From assembly GCF_003814815.1 (NCBI RefSeq), contig NZ_RKQQ01000001.1:558001-622000 (forward strand): a DNA stretch of 64,000 nt, given 5' to 3'. Below are positions 28,454 through 36,950 of this stretch, piece by piece. Made by a program: the position numbers and the translations under genes. The DNA is from Salisediminibacterium halotolerans (GTDB lineage: Bacteria > Bacillota > Bacilli > Bacillales > Salisediminibacteriaceae). Below the pieces are notes generated by a model. That model worked only from the letters and a program-made list of their open reading frames with translations, did no database searches and was not told where the DNA came from. Each line of letters begins with the position of its first letter. The first letter of the stretch is position 1.

Positions 28454-29755
28454 TTAGCTTTCAGCAGACTCTCCTTGCTCTGCTGCTTTCTCTTCGTTCG
28501 CCAGCTGCTTGTCATAGGCTTTAAAGAAAGGCCAGTAAATTAACGCAGCAACAATCACGTTTAGGATTTGCACGAGACCGGCTAAGAATTGACCGCCTGT
28601 GGCAATAAACCCGCCGAAGAAAATCGGCATCGTAAACGGCGGCTGAATAACTACCGGATTCAATACGCCGGTTGTAAACAAGATGAAGTTTGACGTCACA
28701 ATAACAACCGGTGCTAAAATAAACGGAATCATCATGAGCGGGTTCAACACGATCGGCAAACCGAAGATAATCGGCTCGTTAATATTGAAGAGAGCGGGAA
28801 CGATCGCTGTTTTACCGACCTGTTTAATTTGTGTTGAAATCGCAAAGAGCATAAAGACCGCAAGACCTAACGTCACACCCGAACCGCCGATGTGCGTGAA
28901 CATGTGAAAGAACGGCTCGGTTACAATACCGCCGCCTGTTTCACCGGCAGCCTGCGCTTCCACGTTGCGGTCCATCTGCGAAAGCCAGAATGGATACGCC
29001 ACAGATGAAACAACGTTCATGCCGTGAATACCCATTGACCAGAGAACCATCATAATCAAAATCATCCCAAGCGCTGCCGGATACGTGTTCGATGCAGCAA
29101 CAAGCGGTTCAAATAGACTCATGACTGCCTGCGGCAAGGTCACTTCAAAGTTTGCCCATACAATCCATTGAATTATCCACGTCGCCGGCAAAATAACCAA
29201 GAACGGCACGAGAGCGGTAAACGTCCGCAATACATAAGGCGGAACACCCGGCGGCATTTTAATCGTCAAACCTTTATTTACAAAAAATCGCATAAGTTCA
29301 GTAACAACAATACCGATGATAATCGATACAAACAAACCTTCCCCGCCTAAATAAGCGAGCGCTTCACCAAATGGCACTTCAGTAATATCCTGGACCGGAA
29401 AGGCAGTCATCATAAAGGCAAGCATCGAGAGAATACCGGCCATAACCGCGTCCATGTCGCGTCTTTGCGCCAAACTGTACCCGACACCAAACGCAACCAG
29501 CAAGGCTACCAGTCCAAAGGTTAAATGGAACGGAAACATTATTTGCCCTTGGATCGGTTCAATCGCATTCGCCCATGCCTGAACGATTCCCCATTCCAAA
29601 TCGGCCGGCGGATTGGCAATAATCAGAAACAACGCCCCTGTGATAATAACCGGCAAGGCAAAAATAACAAAGGCATCACGGATCGACTGCAAATAGATGT
29701 TTTGCGCTATTTTCCCGAGCGGGCCGATCAGCTTATCTTCAAGCCAATTCAACAT
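28454..29755 (-). CDS. PTS lactose/cellobiose-type enzyme IIC permease
   Basis: This 433-aa membrane channel component has about ten transmembrane segments. It carries the family substrate-site motif FNINEPIIFGLPIVLNP (about residues 325-341) and MGIHGMNVVSS. It moves the sugar while IIB phosphorylates it. It lies between the IIB and IIA genes with 25-bp gaps and its own ribosome-binding site. Confidence 0.93.
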   Translation of the reverse strand: MLNWLEDKLIGPLGKIAQNIYLQSIRDAFVIFALPVIITGALFLIIANPPADLEWGIVQAWANAIEPIQGQIMFPFHLTFGLVALLVAFGVGYSLAQRRDMDAVMAGILSMLAFMMTAFPVQDITEVPFGEALAYLGGEGLFVSIIIGIVVTELMRFFVNKGLTIKMPPGVPPYVLRTFTALVPFLVILPATWIIQWIVWANFEVTLPQAVMSLFEPLVAASNTYPAALGMILIMMVLWSMGIHGMNVVSSVAYPFWLSQMDRNVEAQAAGETGGGIVTEPFFHMFTHIGGSGVTLGLAVFMLFAISTQIKQVGKTAIVPALFNINEPIIFGLPIVLNPLMMIPFILAPVVIVTSNFILFTTGVLNPVVIQPPFTMPIFFGGFIATGGQFLAGLVQILNVIVAALIYWPFFKAYDKQLANEEKAAEQGESAES

Positions 29756-29780
29756 AGTTAAAAACCTCCTGCAGAAATAA

Positions 29781-30095
29781 TTATTTTACGAGTTCTAAAA
29801 CTTGATCAAGTACTTTATTCCCATCCATTAAAGCAAACGCGCGCTGGTCAACCATTGCGAGCGGAATCTCTGCGTTATCGGCCACTTTTTGCATTTCTTT
29901 TTTCAAATGACGTACTTGCGGTTCTAACAGCGCGACATCATACGTTGATGCTTTTTCTTTAAATTCTCCGGTACCGCCAGCATGTGCAACAACATCCAGT
30001 CCGCGCTCTTTTGCCGCCTCTTGAACTTTCTGTGCTAATGAGCTTGACGTCGCTCCCCAACTGCACAAAATAACAACATTGATTTGTTCACTCAT
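29781..30095 (-). CDS. PTS lactose/cellobiose-type enzyme IIB
   Basis: This 104-aa cytosolic phosphocarrier has its active cysteine at residue 11 in VVILCSWGATSSSL. The P-loop differs slightly from the usual CxxGMSTS but keeps the Cys and the TSS. It precedes IIC and follows a small membrane protein gene in the same transcript. Confidence 0.9.
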   Translation of the reverse strand: MSEQINVVILCSWGATSSSLAQKVQEAAKERGLDVVAHAGGTGEFKEKASTYDVALLEPQVRHLKKEMQKVADNAEIPLAMVDQRAFALMDGNKVLDQVLELVK

Positions 30096-30117
30096 TGTAA
30101 TCCCTCCGTTTATTTTT

Positions 30118-30384
30118 TCATGTTTGCTGCCGTCTCTTCGCTGCTTTTACGGCCCGATGTCTGTCGAGGATTTCTTTACTCGCAACATCAATTTTTTGAT
30201 AATGCTTCACAATCCACGTTGCAAACCACGTCAAAAGACTGACAAAGATAGCGAAGCCAATACCGAAAAGTAAAATCGTCATCGCTCCCGGCTGATCCGT
30301 AATCACACTGTACAAGCCGTACCCGATCCAAATGGCTGAAAATACGGACGCATACGCGATCGCGTAGCGTTTGCTCATCGTCAT
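30118..30384 (-). CDS. Small two-helix membrane protein, first gene of the PTS operon
   Basis: This 88-aa protein of unknown function has two hydrophobic segments (about 8-28 and 35-58) followed by a basic cytoplasmic tail rich in Lys and Arg. I do not recognise the family. It is the first gene after the sigma-54 promoter, 22 bp before IIB, and has a strong AAGGAGG site. The context suggests a role tied to the PTS, for example an accessory or membrane-localising subunit, but this is only inference. Confidence 0.75.
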   Translation of the reverse strand: MTMSKRYAIAYASVFSAIWIGYGLYSVITDQPGAMTILLFGIGFAIFVSLLTWFATWIVKHYQKIDVASKEILDRHRAVKAAKRRQQT

Positions 30385-30441
30385 ATCATCCCTCCTTTCC
30401 GTGAATTGAAATCAATTGTATCGGCTTCACCCTTATTTTAT

Positions 30442-30457
30442 TGCAAGAACTATGCCA
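30442..30457 (-). promoter_or_regulatory. Sigma-54 (-24/-12) promoter of the PTS operon
   Basis: On the minus strand TGGCAT-N5-TTGCA matches the sigma-54 consensus, with GG and GC separated by exactly 10 bases. It lies about 60 bp before the first PTS-operon gene. The adjacent regulator carries a sigma-54 activation domain with GAFTGA. Confidence 0.9.
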
Positions 30458-30467
30458 AAAATTTAAT

Positions 30468-30483
30468 CCCTTTCGCGAAAGGG
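30468..30483. promoter_or_regulatory. Palindrome next to the sigma-54 promoter, possible operator
   Basis: The perfect 16-bp palindrome CCCTTTCGCGAAAGGG lies 10 bp upstream of the -24 element. It could be a binding site for the LevR-type activator or another regulator; its closeness to -24 is unusual for an activator site. Confidence 0.5.
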
Positions 30484-30488
30484 CTTAA

Positions 30489-30502
30489 AGAAAGCGCTCT
30501 CA
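30489..30502 (-). promoter_or_regulatory. Candidate catabolite response element (cre)
   Basis: TGAGAGCGCTTTCT matches the Bacillus cre consensus TGWAANCGNTNWCA with two mismatches. Glucose repression of a PTS operon by CcpA would be expected. Confidence 0.5.
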
Positions 30503-30555
30503 TATGTGTGTAATCGTTTTCTTGCACACTTTGCACACTGCAGGTCTGCACCAAC

Positions 30556-30601
30556 AAAAAAAGAACTGTTGTTGCACAGTGAAATTTCTGTGCAACAACA
30601 G
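30556..30601 (-). terminator. Terminator of the LevR-type regulator gene
   Basis: A 14-bp perfect stem (30566-30579 with 30588-30601) is followed on the minus strand by TTC and a run of seven Ts. It separates the regulator from the PTS promoter region. Confidence 0.88.
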
Positions 30602-30605
30602 CTTG

Positions 30606-33332
30606 TCAGGTACTTTCGAGAACTGTTGCCGGTTGACTTAATGCGGTCATTTCAGCGGCCGCATCATTGGGATAGTGAATACTGTTTGCTTCCTCAAGCG
30701 CAGCAAGCACAAGATTCCACAAATGCAAATCACCGGCAGGAAGCGCCAGCGAATGAATATCAATCCGCCTCGATTCCGAGGTGTAAACAAGTCCGGTTTG
30801 TTGTTCCATTAACACACGGTCTGTAAGCATACCCAAATGCATCATAATGCCGATTTCCCGCTCTGGATCCCAGCGGAAATGCTGCCTGAGCGAGTGAATA
30901 TGCTGTTTCAATACAGATATATACAAAGAAACATCAAGTTTTTCAACAATTTCTGATAAACCTTTCATGATCAAGTCCAACACTTCTGCGAATTGCACCG
31001 GCTCGTATGAATTCGCTTCGGCCGGTGTCACCGCTTCAGGTCTTGTGGACAGTACGATATCGTAGAGCCTTGAAGATTTTTCATCACGCAGTACTTCCCA
31101 AGCAGGTATAAATGGGACATTTCCGACATGAACAGGGACGGTGCCGACAATCGCAATAATCGAGTATACTTCCATAATTTCATAAATCCGGTCCGTGTTG
31201 CGCGCAACCGGATCAATCTGCACCGCTTCAATAACAACATCCTGATCGTCAAATGACAGCGACTGTTCGATCCAATGTTTCAAAAAAGAGGCTGTACGTT
31301 CACCTGTGAAACAGACTGTTGCGATGAAGCGCGGCTTATTTTGCAAAGCTGATGGATTGCCGGCAACATGTTCGCCCGGGTTTAACGCTTGCAGCTCTTC
31401 ACTGATCCCCTCCAGCGTGTAATGAGGCGTCATCACTTTTCTGCCGGCTTCTGTCACCATGTTTAAGTGGACGTTCGGAATCAGTTTATAAGGCTGAGCG
31501 GCGCTTGTCAGGACATTTTTTAATTCTGCCGGCAAATCAATATCCGTTAAGATCAGCATCCCTTCACTGTGAGGCTGTTTGCGAATAACTTTTTCCAAAT
31601 AAGCTTTAGTTTGTTCAACCGGCGCCGCGAGCGGTCTGTCCAGCGAAACTGTTACAGGGGAACCGAGCAAATGATTCGCGACATCAGACATCGACGAGGC
31701 CGTGCATTCCCCGAGCGACGTAATCAGCACGGTAATCGAGGCTGAACGGTCAAACGCTTCCGAATGAGGGACAAATAAATGCGCCAGCAGCGTAATCTCC
31801 TCTTCGGGCAAAAGCAAATTATTTTTGTCCCTAAGCGCGGTCGCCAGCATTTTCGCGGCACGGTGGTATTTCGCTTCTGTGCGGCCGATCTCCGGAAAGA
31901 AACGGATCGGCTCTTCCGATAAAATCCGGTCCCGGTATGCCTGGATATGAAGCGAGAGAACAAAGATTTGATTCAAATTAACGTCGAATCCTTCTTGTTT
32001 TCGAATCTCATCCGCTTCGCCGCGAAGGGTCGCTGTAATATCTTCATCGATATACTGGCCCCAATTATTCAAGTGCAAATGTTCTTCAGAACGCTGCACG
32101 AGCTGGCTGATATATCGGTTGACTTCCTGGCGCAATTCGTGATCAAGTTCATTTGCATCCGCTTCGCCGAGCTGGTCGCGTTTCGTTAAGAGCCGCTCAT
32201 AAATCGTCGGCATTTTACGCGCGTTGCCCGCTTTTCCGTTCGGAACATCCGAAGCAATCTCTAAATACGTATTTTCGTGAACTTTCGGGACATCTTCCGC
32301 TTCTGGACGAACATAATCCGGTAAATCCGCCGGCTTTACAATAACTTGCGTCCCGCCGTTCATAAAACGCAAAAATGCTTGGGCGCAGGCGATTTGGATG
32401 TCGCTTTTCAGCTGACCGATATTACCGCTGCAACGGTAACGGAGAAAACGATTATACGCTTCTCTGTCGAGGGCAATTTGACGGCCCATTTTATGCGATT
32501 CTTGCGCTAAAAAATAATGGATAAATTCACTTCGCTCATCAACAGTGCGCTCCCGTAAACTCGGGATCCTCAGTTTAAAGGAAAACCTGCGCAAAAGCGT
32601 ATCTAACAGCGAACGTTCGATCGCTTCTGTTGTCGCACCGATAATCGTCACCGTTGCATGGCGGTCGAGCGTCGCTTCGCCGAGACGTCGATAGACCCCT
32701 TTATCGATCAAAGAAAAGAGCATTTCTTGACCGGAAGACGGCAGACGGTGGATTTCATCTAAAAAGAGCACGCCGCCGTCCGCTTTGGCGACAAGACCGA
32801 ATTCATCTTGCGTTGCCCCGGTAAAGGCTCCCTTTTTAATACCGAAAATTTGACCGACCAACAGCTCCGGATTCTGCGCATAATCCGCACAGTTAAACGT
32901 CACAAACGGCGTTTTAGGATCCAGGTTATGATGTTGAACGGCGATATCGTAGATCGTTTCGGCGAGAAAGCTTTTGCCTGCTCCCGTTTCACCGCTTAAA
33001 AGCAAATGAAGAGGCGAAGATGGATACAATAGCGCAGCTAAACCTTTTTCGATCACTTCTTCCAGGCTTTCTGTCGCTCCGATCATCGGAATGTTCTCCG
33101 TTAAAGCGTTGACAGGTTCTACATGAACGGTATCTTCTGACAAAGGGCGGTATTTGACAGGACGCCCGCGCTTTTTTTCGATTTTTCCCGCCTTAACTAA
33201 TTCATTAAGGTATCGGCTTGCTGTTGAGCGTTCCAACTGCAAACGTTTCGCGACAGACATTGCCGTTACACTTTCCGGGTCTTCTTCATACATCGCTTCC
33301 AGCGTTTGCAGCACATCATCTGCCCGTTCCAT
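30606..33332 (-). CDS. LevR/ManR-type sigma-54 activator with PRD domains
   Basis: This 908-aa PTS-controlled activator of sigma-54 RNA polymerase has an N-terminal winged helix (about 1-60, SVAKRLQLERSTASRYLNEL). The AAA+ domain (about 80-330) has SGETGAGKS, the sigma-54 contact loop GAFTGA and a Walker B in GGVLFLDEIHR. Then come PRD1 (about 450-550), an EIIA-Man-like domain (about 560-690), a IIB-like region and PRD2 (about 800-900, with MMHLGML). In the EIIA-like domain the usual phosphorylated His position reads ITSLGECTASSM, without His. It lies directly upstream of the PTS operon it presumably activates. Confidence 0.92.
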   Translation of the reverse strand: MERADDVLQTLEAMYEEDPESVTAMSVAKRLQLERSTASRYLNELVKAGKIEKKRGRPVKYRPLSEDTVHVEPVNALTENIPMIGATESLEEVIEKGLAALLYPSSPLHLLLSGETGAGKSFLAETIYDIAVQHHNLDPKTPFVTFNCADYAQNPELLVGQIFGIKKGAFTGATQDEFGLVAKADGGVLFLDEIHRLPSSGQEMLFSLIDKGVYRRLGEATLDRHATVTIIGATTEAIERSLLDTLLRRFSFKLRIPSLRERTVDERSEFIHYFLAQESHKMGRQIALDREAYNRFLRYRCSGNIGQLKSDIQIACAQAFLRFMNGGTQVIVKPADLPDYVRPEAEDVPKVHENTYLEIASDVPNGKAGNARKMPTIYERLLTKRDQLGEADANELDHELRQEVNRYISQLVQRSEEHLHLNNWGQYIDEDITATLRGEADEIRKQEGFDVNLNQIFVLSLHIQAYRDRILSEEPIRFFPEIGRTEAKYHRAAKMLATALRDKNNLLLPEEEITLLAHLFVPHSEAFDRSASITVLITSLGECTASSMSDVANHLLGSPVTVSLDRPLAAPVEQTKAYLEKVIRKQPHSEGMLILTDIDLPAELKNVLTSAAQPYKLIPNVHLNMVTEAGRKVMTPHYTLEGISEELQALNPGEHVAGNPSALQNKPRFIATVCFTGERTASFLKHWIEQSLSFDDQDVVIEAVQIDPVARNTDRIYEIMEVYSIIAIVGTVPVHVGNVPFIPAWEVLRDEKSSRLYDIVLSTRPEAVTPAEANSYEPVQFAEVLDLIMKGLSEIVEKLDVSLYISVLKQHIHSLRQHFRWDPEREIGIMMHLGMLTDRVLMEQQTGLVYTSESRRIDIHSLALPAGDLHLWNLVLAALEEANSIHYPNDAAAEMTALSQPATVLEST

Positions 33333-33401
33333 CGCACCCCTCCCTCAAGACAATATCTCCTATCATTTTACCATCTTTTATTTCATAACGAAGCTTTTTT
33401 G

Positions 33402-33791
33402 TCAGATTGTCAATTCGAGTCGATTTCCTTCCGGATCCAGTATAACGCTTTCATAATAGCCGTCACCAGTAGTTCGCGGACCATCCAAAAGCGGGTATCC
33501 GTCATTATGCAATTTGACAGTCAGTTCATCGACTTTCTTCTTAGATCCCAAAGACATCGCCATATGAATCAGACCGATATGATTGCCTCCGTCAGCAACA
33601 GGCCGTTTTTTTACGTCCGGATTGGCCATTAATTCAAGGCGCGCACCGTCATGAAAGGTCAAAAAATACGATTCGAAATTTTTCTTGCTGTTTCGATATT
33701 TGTTTCCTGATTTCGCTGCAAAATAGTTTTCGTAAAACGCGCGCATATTTTCGATATCTTTCGTCCAAATCGCTACGTGTTCAATTTTCAT
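33402..33791 (-). CDS. VOC (glyoxalase/bleomycin resistance) family protein
   Basis: This 129-aa vicinal-oxygen-chelate fold protein is seen in MKIEHVAIWTKDIENMRAFYENYF at the start and VILDPEGNRLEL at the end. The metal-ligand His/Glu pattern suggests a lyase or dioxygenase-like role, but no substrate can be assigned. ATG at 33791 follows AAAGGAGG; the longer frame upstream is rejected. It lies upstream of the LevR-type gene on the same strand. Confidence 0.83.
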   Translation of the reverse strand: MKIEHVAIWTKDIENMRAFYENYFAAKSGNKYRNSKKNFESYFLTFHDGARLELMANPDVKKRPVADGGNHIGLIHMAMSLGSKKKVDELTVKLHNDGYPLLDGPRTTGDGYYESVILDPEGNRLELTI

Positions 33792-33936
33792 GATTTTTCC
33801 TCCTTTATTTTTCGTACCGTTGTAATAGATTATTTCTATCATACACGATCTCCAGCATTTCCGCATATACACTAGAGGGTTTTAGCATCCGGCGGACTCA
33901 CGTATAATATAGATGCCAGAAAGGAGAAGAATTGAC

Positions 33937-34833
33937 GTGACTATTTTTATTGAGGTTGTGCTCCCTGTTTTACTCGTCTTTGCCATCGGCTTTGCGGTGC
34001 AAAAATGGAAAAGTGTCAGCATTAAATCTGTCTCAGTTGTCGCTTTGTATATTGCTACGCCCGCCCTTGTCTTCCAAACGTTTTACAATGCAGACATTGA
34101 CAGACAATACGGTTATATGGTTTTGTTTGCCTTTTTACTGCTGTTCGCCTTAATTATCGTCAATAAAGGCGCGGCCAAAATCGCCGGCGCGTCCGAAGAA
34201 AAAGAAAGCGGCTGGATCTTGGCGACCGCCTTCATGAATTCCGGGAACTACGGGGCGCCGATCATTCTTTTTGCTTACGGGGAAGAAGGCTTTGCCTTTG
34301 CCGTTTCTTTTATGGTCTTACAAGCGATCATCATGAATATTTTCGGTGTCTACTACGCGGCGAAAGGCAATGCCGGGGCGAGATACGCGGTAAAGGCTGT
34401 ATTTTCGATGCCGGTTACATACGCTTTGATGCTCGCGCTTATTTTTCAGCTCACTGCCTTTTCAATGCCGGAAAACATCATGGGCACGGTCGATATTCTT
34501 GCAGAAGCGGCGATTCCGCTCGTCATGGTGATCCTCGGCATGCAGCTGGCGACAATGACGTTTGGTCAGCTCGAGTGGAAAGATGTTTCGTACAGTGTTT
34601 TCGTTCGTTTAATTATCTCGCCGATCATCGCCTTCGGTATTGTGCAGTTCATGCCGCTCGATCCGCTGTTAGCGAACGTCTTAATCGTCTCAGCAGCCAC
34701 CCCTTCCGCTGCGACAATCGTTATGTATGCTGTCCAGTTCGATAATCAGCCGAAGTACGTCTCCGGTGTCACACTCGTCTCTACGTTGCTTAGTATTGTC
34801 ACGATCACCGTGCTTCTGATGATCTTGCCGTAA
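33937..34833 (+). CDS. AEC family transporter (auxin efflux carrier/malate permease type)
   Basis: This 298-aa secondary transporter has ten predicted membrane helices in two five-helix halves. The conserved FMNSGNYGAPI (about 93-103) and the C-terminal VSAATPSAATIVMYA are typical of the AEC family, which exports or imports organic acids. GTG at 33937 is used because AGGAG at about 33922 lies inside the longer frame. It ends in the terminator that flanks repeat D. Confidence 0.88.
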   Translation: MTIFIEVVLPVLLVFAIGFAVQKWKSVSIKSVSVVALYIATPALVFQTFYNADIDRQYGYMVLFAFLLLFALIIVNKGAAKIAGASEEKESGWILATAFMNSGNYGAPIILFAYGEEGFAFAVSFMVLQAIIMNIFGVYYAAKGNAGARYAVKAVFSMPVTYALMLALIFQLTAFSMPENIMGTVDILAEAAIPLVMVILGMQLATMTFGQLEWKDVSYSVFVRLIISPIIAFGIVQFMPLDPLLANVLIVSAATPSAATIVMYAVQFDNQPKYVSGVTLVSTLLSIVTITVLLMILP

Positions 34834-34848
34834 AAGATCATTATCCGA

Positions 34849-34876
34849 AAAACGCTCCGATGATCCGGAGCGTTTC
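34849..34876 (+). terminator. Terminator of the AEC gene, left copy flanking repeat D
   Basis: AAAACGCTCC pairs with GGAGCGTTT. The 27-bp unit recurs at 35257-35283 with a single mismatch, on the other side of repeat D. Confidence 0.88.
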
Positions 34877-35256
34877 AGATTGTAGACAAATTATTATTTT
34901 GACGTAAGCCGCGCAGCCACTAACCTCCGCTTGCCCCGGGCAAGGACTCAGCTAGTATTCGGCGGCCTGAGGCCGCCGAATACGGATCTTCGTCTCTTGC
35001 TTTCCCGGAGGCGTCGGAGGAAGCGGCTGCGTGGTTTTCTTACTTTGCAGAACAACATTGCCACTGCGCTTTTTTAAACAAGGAGGATGACCCAGCATCC
35101 CGGCTTAATCCTGCGGGAAAGCGAGATAGGCGAGACCCTGCAGGGCCAAGCCCGAAGCGGCTCGGCGCTCGCCCGCGGAAAGAAGCCGGACGATGCGTAG
35201 TCATCCGTTCCTTTTAATATGACATCTATCGATGTCATGACTTTGTCGACAGTCTA
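34877..35256. repeat. Terminator-associated repeat, copy D (about 380 bp, near intact)
   Basis: This GC-rich non-coding element has imperfect terminal inverted repeats (AGATTGTAGACAAA at the left, TTTGTCGACAGTCT at the right). Inside lie CTTGCCCCGGGCAAG, a 25-bp palindrome around 34957-34982, and a GC-rich module with CGAGACCCTGCAGG and CGCTCGCCCGCGGAAAG. It has no ORF of note. It is the best reference copy for the + orientation and fills most of the 540-bp gap between the AEC and BCCT genes. Confidence 0.88.
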
Positions 35257-35285
35257 AAACGCTCCGGTGATCCGGAGCGTTTTTC
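35257..35285 (+). terminator. Terminator hairpin, right copy flanking repeat D
   Basis: AAAACGCTCCGG pairs with CCGGAGCGTTTT and is followed by Ts. It is the functional-looking, T-tailed partner of the hairpin at 34849-34876. Confidence 0.88.
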
Positions 35286-35373
35286 ATTTTTCGTTTGCAT
35301 TTATTTTTTAATCTGTTATAATCATTGCTTGTGTGAAAAAAACGCTTGACTGAACAATCAAGGAGGCTAAATC

Positions 35374-36912
35374 TTGCATAATTCAAACAAAATAGATTGG
35401 GCGGTTATGAGTATCAGCGGCGGGCTATTGCTCGTTTTTGTTCTTATGTCGCTTTTCAATGCGGCCCTTGTCGGTGAATGGGTCAACACATCCTTTCAAT
35501 TTTCAACGACTTACTTCGGAGGATTTTGGCAAATTTTAATGCTCTTGACCTTTTTAATCGCTCTTGCGATCGCATTTTCGAAATACGGCCGCGTTCAGCT
35601 CGGAAATATGCAAACACCGGAGATGAGCACATTTAAATGGATCGCGATCATTATGTGTACATTGCTTGCCGGCGGCGGCGTTTTTTGGGCTGCTGCAGAA
35701 CCAATGCAGCATTTTCTGTCATCGCCGCCGATGTACGACGAAGTTGAATCGGGAACGGCTGAAGCGATTTTACCAGCAATGTCACAGTCGTTTTTGGATT
35801 GGGGGTTTCTTGCCTGGGCAATCCTCGGGACTTTGAGCGCGATCGTTCTGATGTACGGACACTTTTCGAAAGGCATGCCGATGAAACCGCGGACATTGCT
35901 CTACCCGCTGTTCGGGGAAAAAATCATGCATAAAAGTGTGCTCGGGACACTTGTGGATGCCTTTTCGATTATCGCGGTTGCTGCCGGGACAATCGGGCCA
36001 ATCGGCTTTCTCGGCTTGCAGGCTTCTTACGGAATCAATTCGCTGTTTGGCATCCCTGATACGTTTATGACTCAACTGACGATTATTTTTGCCTTGATTT
36101 TAATCGCATCCATTTCTGCCGTTACCGGCGTGCATCGCGGTATCCAGATTTTAAGCCGCTTTAACGTTATATTTACGTTCATCTTAATCATTCTCGTGCT
36201 TTTGCTCGGCCCTGGTGCGTTTATTATCGATTCCTTTATCGGCGGTTTCGGTGTTTACATCAGCGATTTCTTTGAGACGAGCCTCTATCGCGGAGACGGC
36301 GAGTGGCTCTCCTTTTGGACGATCTTTTTTTGGGGCTGGTTTATCGGCTACGGGCCGATGATGGCGATTTTCATCAGCCGCATATCCCGCGGCCGGACGA
36401 TTCGCGAATTGGTTACTGCGGTTGCCATTATCGCGCCGATTGTGACGAATTTTTGGTTTTCCGTCGTCGGCGGCTCCGGTATTTTTTACGAACTGCAAAC
36501 GGCCGGATCGGTTTCTGAACCGCTCGACTCAGGGGGGATGCCTGCGGCAATGATTGCGATTGTCGAACAGATTCCATACGGCACTGCACTTGCCGCCGCC
36601 TTCCTCTTAGTCACAATCGTCTTTGTCGCCACAACGAGCGATTCGATGTCGTTTACGATTTCGATGGCTGTTACCGGTGGAGGCAATCCGTCTTCGATGC
36701 TCCGGGTATTCTGGGCTGTCACGATGGGCGCTGTCGCCTCGGTTCTCCTCTTTATCGGTGAAAGCAGTGTCGATGCATTGCAATCGTTTATTGTCTTTAC
36801 AGCCGTACCGGTCTCGCTGATTTTACTGCCGATGCTTTGGCTTGCTCCGCAAGTTGCAGGCAAGATGGCTAGAGATCAAGGAATCGTTCCTAACTATTCA
36901 ACGACGAAATAA
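35374..36912 (+). CDS. BCCT family betaine/choline/carnitine transporter 1
   Basis: This 512-aa sodium-coupled osmolyte transporter has twelve membrane helices. The BCCT signature FFWGWFIGYGPMMAIFISRISRGRTIRE is at about residues 309-336, and GGGVFWAAAEPMQHF lies in the substrate path. The start is TTG behind AGGAGG. It has short tails, unlike the second BCCT in this window, so it may be less osmosensing. Its terminator overlaps the end of desR. Confidence 0.93.
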   Translation: MHNSNKIDWAVMSISGGLLLVFVLMSLFNAALVGEWVNTSFQFSTTYFGGFWQILMLLTFLIALAIAFSKYGRVQLGNMQTPEMSTFKWIAIIMCTLLAGGGVFWAAAEPMQHFLSSPPMYDEVESGTAEAILPAMSQSFLDWGFLAWAILGTLSAIVLMYGHFSKGMPMKPRTLLYPLFGEKIMHKSVLGTLVDAFSIIAVAAGTIGPIGFLGLQASYGINSLFGIPDTFMTQLTIIFALILIASISAVTGVHRGIQILSRFNVIFTFILIILVLLLGPGAFIIDSFIGGFGVYISDFFETSLYRGDGEWLSFWTIFFWGWFIGYGPMMAIFISRISRGRTIRELVTAVAIIAPIVTNFWFSVVGGSGIFYELQTAGSVSEPLDSGGMPAAMIAIVEQIPYGTALAAAFLLVTIVFVATTSDSMSFTISMAVTGGGNPSSMLRVFWAVTMGAVASVLLFIGESSVDALQSFIVFTAVPVSLILLPMLWLAPQVAGKMARDQGIVPNYSTTK

Positions 36913-36914
36913 AT

Positions 36915-36950
36915 AACCCCCGGCAAGCATGTCTGCTTGCCGGGGATTAT
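36915..36950. terminator. Terminator between BCCT 1 and desR
   Basis: AACCCCCGGCAAGCA pairs with TGCTTGCCGGGGATT around GTC-type loop bases, with T-rich flanks. It overlaps the desR stop codon and can serve both genes. Confidence 0.83.
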
